NCBI GenBank assembly: GCA_965230065.1 | Contig: OZ245942.1 | Span: 992,001-1,056,000 of the forward strand | Length of the DNA stretch: 64,000 nucleotides | Reading direction: 5' to 3' | From: G965230065 sp965230065 | GTDB taxonomy: Bacteria > Bacteroidota > Bacteroidia > Cytophagales > Cyclobacteriaceae | Shown here: positions 60,302-64,000 of the stretch, in pieces | How positions within the stretch are numbered: position 1 is the stretch's first letter | Layout: each line of letters begins with the position of its first letter | Notes under the pieces: model-generated | What the model was told of the DNA's origin: nothing | Database searches by the model: none | The model's input: only the letters and a program-made list of their open reading frames with translations | Made by a program: the position numbers and the translations under genes

Positions 60302-61765
60302 TTATCGTAGCCAATGGTCTTTTTTTACAAAAATAGTATTGATGTGAGAGTCAGCATAAGAGAGATATCCTTTACTTTCCAAATACTCAATAAGATGGTT
60401 TTGTTTTATTCCCCTACCCTTATTTGAGAAAGATATAGTTTCAACACATATTACAATTGGTGCACTCTTTTCATAATTAATAGAAGTAAGTATTTGTTCA
60501 TCAAGCCCTTCAACATCCAAAGAAAGTAAATGAGGAAATTCACTGTTTCTATATGAATCGAGAATACTTTCTAAAGTATCAACTTTTATTTTTTTTACGT
60601 CAACTATTTTGTAGTTATACTCCTCCACATATTTTTCTGCTTCACTTTTAGAAAATGTGTTGAGCGTAGGAGCCGACATTACATAAAAATCCAATTCATC
60701 TTTTTGATTTGAAATTCCTATATTCAAATTTATATCTTCCTTCCTGTGTTTGAAAAATTCTTTGCATAAAGTAGGATCAGGTTCTATATTAATACCCCTG
60801 CTACCATTTTCATAAAAGATGGCAGTGTTATTAATATGAAAAGGATGATGTGCTCCTACATCAATATAAGATGGTTTTTGGATTTTCAATGATTTAAAAA
60901 TATGCTGAATAATAACATCCTCACCACATTGCGAATAGGTTTTCTTTGCAAAATCAGTTTTTTGAAAGCGTGGCTTTAAAATACTTTTTATTTGTTTTTT
61001 TATGCTTCCTTTTACTGAAGATCGTGAGTGCTTTTTTTTCGTGAATTTATGTTCATCCTCTTTATTTACATACAACTGATCCCCTGATATCTTTCCTACA
61101 GTATCCATTATTTTTACGAACCCATTTTCTTTCATATACTTTTCTACTTCATCTTTGAGAGGCTGTCCTTTATAAAGACTTACTTTTTCCACTTCCATCC
61201 AAATCATCTTAATATTTTTCAGATAGTCTTTAGCTCCTTTCAATACTTTGAGTTCAGCACCCTGCACATCCATATGGATAAAGTCAATCGTATCAATTTT
61301 ATGCTGAATATAGAAATTTTCTAATGTATTGGTAGGTACTTGAATTTGCCTGTCAAATTTCAGCCACTTGTGAATTTCTTTACCTGTTTTATCAGGAGGT
61401 AATAATGAGCTTGATTTATTGCCATAATCCCAATCATCAGATTTTTCCAGATGATCGGGATGACCAGAAGAAACAAAAAAACCAGATGTTCCCTTTTCTT
61501 CGCTCAAGGCTTCTTGGATAACTTTTATATTTTGTCCACCATACCTAGCAATATTTTTTTTAATATTTAATACATTATCTGGCACTGGCTCAAAAGCATA
61601 AACTGTAGACTTTGGAAATAATTTAGCATACCTAATGCTATCTAACCCTTCACAGGAGCCTATATCAAGAATAATCAGGCTATCTGAAAGATCAAAAAGT
61701 TTTAAAAGCTGTTCTTGAATAGGGATAGGTTTATTCAGATATTCTTCGGCTTTCGACATGGGCAA
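60302..61765 (-). CDS. Two-domain FkbM methyltransferase
   Basis: A protein of 487 residues with two methyltransferase halves. The first (about 30-240) has ILDIGSCEGLDSIRYAKLFP, VYAFEPVPDNVLNI and IDFIHMDVQGAELKVLKGAK. The second (about 270-485) has YIDVGAHHPFHINNTAIFYE, GINIEPDPTLCKEF and HLLSLDVEGLDEQILTSI. A linker (about 240-270) is rich in Lys and Ser. Each half keeps its SAM and core blocks, so both may be active and could methylate two positions or two sugars. It lies 2 bases after the Wzt gene. Confidence 0.88.
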   Translation of the reverse strand: MPMSKAEEYLNKPIPIQEQLLKLFDLSDSLIILDIGSCEGLDSIRYAKLFPKSTVYAFEPVPDNVLNIKKNIARYGGQNIKVIQEALSEEKGTSGFFVSSGHPDHLEKSDDWDYGNKSSSLLPPDKTGKEIHKWLKFDRQIQVPTNTLENFYIQHKIDTIDFIHMDVQGAELKVLKGAKDYLKNIKMIWMEVEKVSLYKGQPLKDEVEKYMKENGFVKIMDTVGKISGDQLYVNKEDEHKFTKKKHSRSSVKGSIKKQIKSILKPRFQKTDFAKKTYSQCGEDVIIQHIFKSLKIQKPSYIDVGAHHPFHINNTAIFYENGSRGINIEPDPTLCKEFFKHRKEDINLNIGISNQKDELDFYVMSAPTLNTFSKSEAEKYVEEYNYKIVDVKKIKVDTLESILDSYRNSEFPHLLSLDVEGLDEQILTSINYEKSAPIVICVETISFSNKGRGIKQNHLIEYLESKGYLSYADSHINTIFVKKDHWLR

Positions 61766-61767
61766 TT

Positions 61768-62991
61768 TTAAATATTAGAATTTTGTAATATTGAAACCTG
61801 CATTTGATTAAGAAGAAGTCCTGATTTTGTATTTACAGCTACTTTTTTATCTACAAAATTGTCAAACTCTATATACGCACATTCATCAATATATTGTATG
61901 GGCTTTTCACGACTTGATAAACCTAAAACAATTTTATAAGTGCCACTGGTAAGCTGTAAATTTTCTTCCCTGAAAACTGCTTCATATTCACCAGGCAATA
62001 TATCTTCAGGTTTTGACCAAGAGGTCCTGACAGAAAAATCCTCCATCGTTCTAAGGCCAATGGCAATAATAAAATGAGAAATTTTTTCCAGCACTGTAAA
62101 TTTAACTTTGATTTGCCAAGGTTTGGCAGCAGGCAAAACAGCGGTGGATTTTCCATTTTCATCTTCTATAGACACTTCAGTAGCATATCCCAAAAGTTCA
62201 TTATTGATCTTTTTTTCAGGAGGATCAATCAAAAAATGCCCTTTCAACTCTATAGCACTTTCCAGATAATAATCTACTACTTCACGTGAAAGACCTGTTT
62301 TAATAATTTCACCATTTTTTAATAAAACCCCTTTCTGGCAAAGGTGTTTTACTGCCCCCATATTATGGCTCACAAACATTACCGTTCTACCTTCATTGGC
62401 CACATCTTCCATTTTACCGAGACACTTTTTTTGAAACTCTGCATCCCCTACAGCCAAAACTTCGTCAATAATCAAAACTTCAGGTTCTAAGTGGGCCGCT
62501 ACGGCAAAGGCAAGGCGCACTTTCATGCCCGAGGAATAGCGTTTTACAGGCGTATCCAAAAATTTCGCCACTCCACTAAACTCAACTATCTCATCAAACT
62601 TATTTTTGATTTCCTGCCTTTTCATGCCCAAGATAGTACCGTTCAAAAATACATTTTCCCTGCCAGTAAGCTCAGGGTGAAAGCCAGTGCCAACTTCCAA
62701 AAGGGAAGATACTCTTCCTTCAATTTCTATCCTTCCTTTTGTAGGTTCTGTAATTCTCGATAATACTTTTAATAAAGTGCTTTTACCTGCCCCGTTTTTC
62801 CCAATAATACCGATAGCCTCTCCCCGCTTTACTTCAAACGAAATATCTTTTAAGGCCCAAAATTCTTCCGTTTTGGATTTATTACCAGTACTGAAGGCAT
62901 TCACAAGGGTTTCTCGCAGGCTTCCACTTGAAGTATTGCCTATCAAATACTTTTTTGAAATATTATCTACCCTAATTGCTATATCTGACAT
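61768..62991 (-). CDS. wzt: Polysaccharide ABC exporter ATPase with Wzt C-terminal domain
   Basis: An ATPase of 407 residues. The first 240 residues are the nucleotide-binding domain: Walker A GIIGKNGAGKSTLL, the signature RYSSGMKVRLAFAVA, and Walker B EPEVLIIDEVLAVGD. Residues about 255-400 are a Wzt-type beta-sandwich domain that binds the polysaccharide end cap. It would power export of a long polymer across the inner membrane with a Wzm permease. No wzm gene is adjacent here (it would be expected next to wzt). The FkbM methyltransferases next to it may cap chains that this domain recognises. The call is firm at family level. Confidence 0.92.
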   Translation of the reverse strand: MSDIAIRVDNISKKYLIGNTSSGSLRETLVNAFSTGNKSKTEEFWALKDISFEVKRGEAIGIIGKNGAGKSTLLKVLSRITEPTKGRIEIEGRVSSLLEVGTGFHPELTGRENVFLNGTILGMKRQEIKNKFDEIVEFSGVAKFLDTPVKRYSSGMKVRLAFAVAAHLEPEVLIIDEVLAVGDAEFQKKCLGKMEDVANEGRTVMFVSHNMGAVKHLCQKGVLLKNGEIIKTGLSREVVDYYLESAIELKGHFLIDPPEKKINNELLGYATEVSIEDENGKSTAVLPAAKPWQIKVKFTVLEKISHFIIAIGLRTMEDFSVRTSWSKPEDILPGEYEAVFREENLQLTSGTYKIVLGLSSREKPIQYIDECAYIEFDNFVDKKVAVNTKSGLLLNQMQVSILQNSNI

Positions 62992-63065
62992 AATTTTTTA
63001 ACAATATCTGCATCACAAACACTATACGATTTTTCAACTTCAGCACAAGAAGTTATGTTATCATA

Positions 63066-64000
63066 TCATTGTGCTTCAAATTCCGAATCTACATATTTTT
63101 TAATCAAACTTCTTAATTCACCTACACTTAGCCATTCCTCATTAGTATCCGAATTATACTTAAAGCCCTGTTGAACTCGTTTGGCATTAAAACCTGTAAC
63201 AAATTCATCCAGCCTCCAACTAGTGCGCGGTGGTAAGATGGCATAGTATCTTCCCAAATCATAAGTAGTAAGCGAATCAGCCTCAGTAATCATTTCTTCG
63301 TGGATTTTCTCACCGGGCCGCATGCCTACAATCTTGGTTTCACAATTTGGGGCAATGGCCTCGGCCAGTTCCAAAATTCTGTAAGAGGGTATTTTAGGTA
63401 CAAAAATTTCTCCACCCCACATATTGTCCAACGCCCAAAGCACCATATTTACACCTTCTTCAGGGATAATGTTAAACCTTGTCATATGTTCATGAGTAAT
63501 TGGAATAACACCTTCTTTTCTTTTATTGAGGAAAAAAGGGATAACAGAACCCCTTGAGCCCATTACATTCCCGTAACGTACGACAGAAAATCTTAAGTCA
63601 CGGCTGCCCTTGCTGTTATTGGCTGCCACAAACAATTTATCTGCGCAAAGTTTGGTGGCCCCGTACAAATTGATGGGAGCCGCGGCTTTATCTGTTGATA
63701 ATGCTAATACTTTTTTTACATTATTGGCCTTGGCAGCATTGATTACATTTTCAGCCCCCAGCACATTGGTTTTTATGCATTCAATAGGGTTGTATTCTGC
63801 CGTAGGCATTTGTTTGAGTGCCGCTGTGTGTATGATATAGTCAACTCCTTCACAAGCCTGTTTCAAACGCTCTCCATCCCGTACATCCCCTATACAATAT
63901 TGTAGGCTTTTGTGTACGTCAGGGGAGAAGTCTTGTGACATCTCGAACTGCTTCAGCTCATCCCTGGAAAAAATCACCAGTCTTTTTACAGAAGGAAATT
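63066..64000 (-). CDS. UDP-GlcNAc 4,6-dehydratase-type enzyme, partial
   Basis: The C-terminal part of a short-chain dehydrogenase; the frame runs off the right edge, so the N terminus is missing. Sequence in view includes FSRDELKQFEM, a block shared with PseB/CapE enzymes, the active-site YGATKLCADKLF (Y-x3-K), RYGNVMGSRGSVIPFF and the C-terminal VGMRPGEKIHEEMITEADS. Enzymes of this type turn UDP-GlcNAc into a 4-keto-6-deoxy sugar, leading to QuiNAc, FucNAc or pseudaminic acid derivatives. It is the first visible gene of the minus-strand polysaccharide cluster. The 74 bases between it and wzt hold no other gene. Confidence 0.9.
   Translation of the reverse strand, partial: FPSVKRLVIFSRDELKQFEMSQDFSPDVHKSLQYCIGDVRDGERLKQACEGVDYIIHTAALKQMPTAEYNPIECIKTNVLGAENVINAAKANNVKKVLALSTDKAAAPINLYGATKLCADKLFVAANNSKGSRDLRFSVVRYGNVMGSRGSVIPFFLNKRKEGVIPITHEHMTRFNIIPEEGVNMVLWALDNMWGGEIFVPKIPSYRILELAEAIAPNCETKIVGMRPGEKIHEEMITEADSLTTYDLGRYYAILPPRTSWRLDEFVTGFNAKRVQQGFKYNSDTNEEWLSVGELRSLIKKYVDSEFEAQ

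Overview
The window looks like the chromosome of a pigmented, polysaccharide-degrading and polysaccharide-producing member of the Bacteroidota, most likely a Cytophagales-type gliding or marine lineage. This rests on SusC/SusD pairs, ECF sigma/FecR regulation, type IX secretion (T9SS) C-terminal domains, promoter-like TAnnTTTG -7 boxes, and a crtZ/crtI/crtB carotenoid set. The genus cannot be named from the sequence alone.

Region 1 (about 0.9-19 kb, minus strand) is a polysaccharide utilisation locus (PUL). Read in the direction of transcription it holds an ECF sigma factor, a FecR anti-sigma factor, an STN-containing SusC receptor, a SusD lipoprotein, six beta-propeller proteins of the sialidase superfamily and two sulfatases. 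Three of the propellers keep the GH33 signature and three do not. A third sulfatase at 19.2 kb points the other way. A second PUL-type sigma factor lies at the left edge, its partner genes outside the window. The locus seems built to strip sulfate and terminal sialic or ulosonic acid sugars from a glycan at the cell surface. No sialic acid catabolic genes are present here.

Region 2 (20.7-29.4 kb) is mixed: an FtsX/MacB-type permease, an MBOAT acyltransferase with its SGNH-like partner, a polyprenyl diphosphate synthase, a DUF6503-like lipoprotein, a small toxin-antitoxin pair whose RelE-like toxin has an in-frame stop, and an AhpD-like protein.

Region 3 (29.5-37.6 kb, plus strand) is a carotenoid and isoprenoid cluster: crtZ-merR, then after an AT-rich regulatory gap an ECF sigma factor, crtI, crtB, ispH and a TonB-dependent receptor. 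The MerR protein carries the W-x9-EH cobalamin motif of CarH-type light sensors. The gap holds two TGTTTA-N18-TAAACA inverted repeats with identical spacing, good candidates for its operators.

Region 4 (37.6-42 kb) has repeats and gene remnants, an unidentified coiled-coil protein, a secreted tail-fibre-like protein, a T9SS-secreted tyrosinase and a small lipoprotein.

Region 5 (42-64 kb, minus strand) is a capsule, EPS or O-antigen cluster running off the right edge: a UDP-HexNAc 4,6-dehydratase, Wzt-type ATPase, a two-domain and a one-domain FkbM methyltransferase, a GT11 fucosyltransferase, several GT2 and GT4 glycosyltransferases, a sulfotransferase, a Wzy-like polymerase, WecG, and three secreted or lipoprotein polysaccharide-active proteins (two beta-helix proteins and one GH88/GH105). 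One IS982-like element with inverted repeats has entered it. Short palindromic repeats of several families are scattered through the window; one family has a copy inside the 5' end of the TonB receptor gene.
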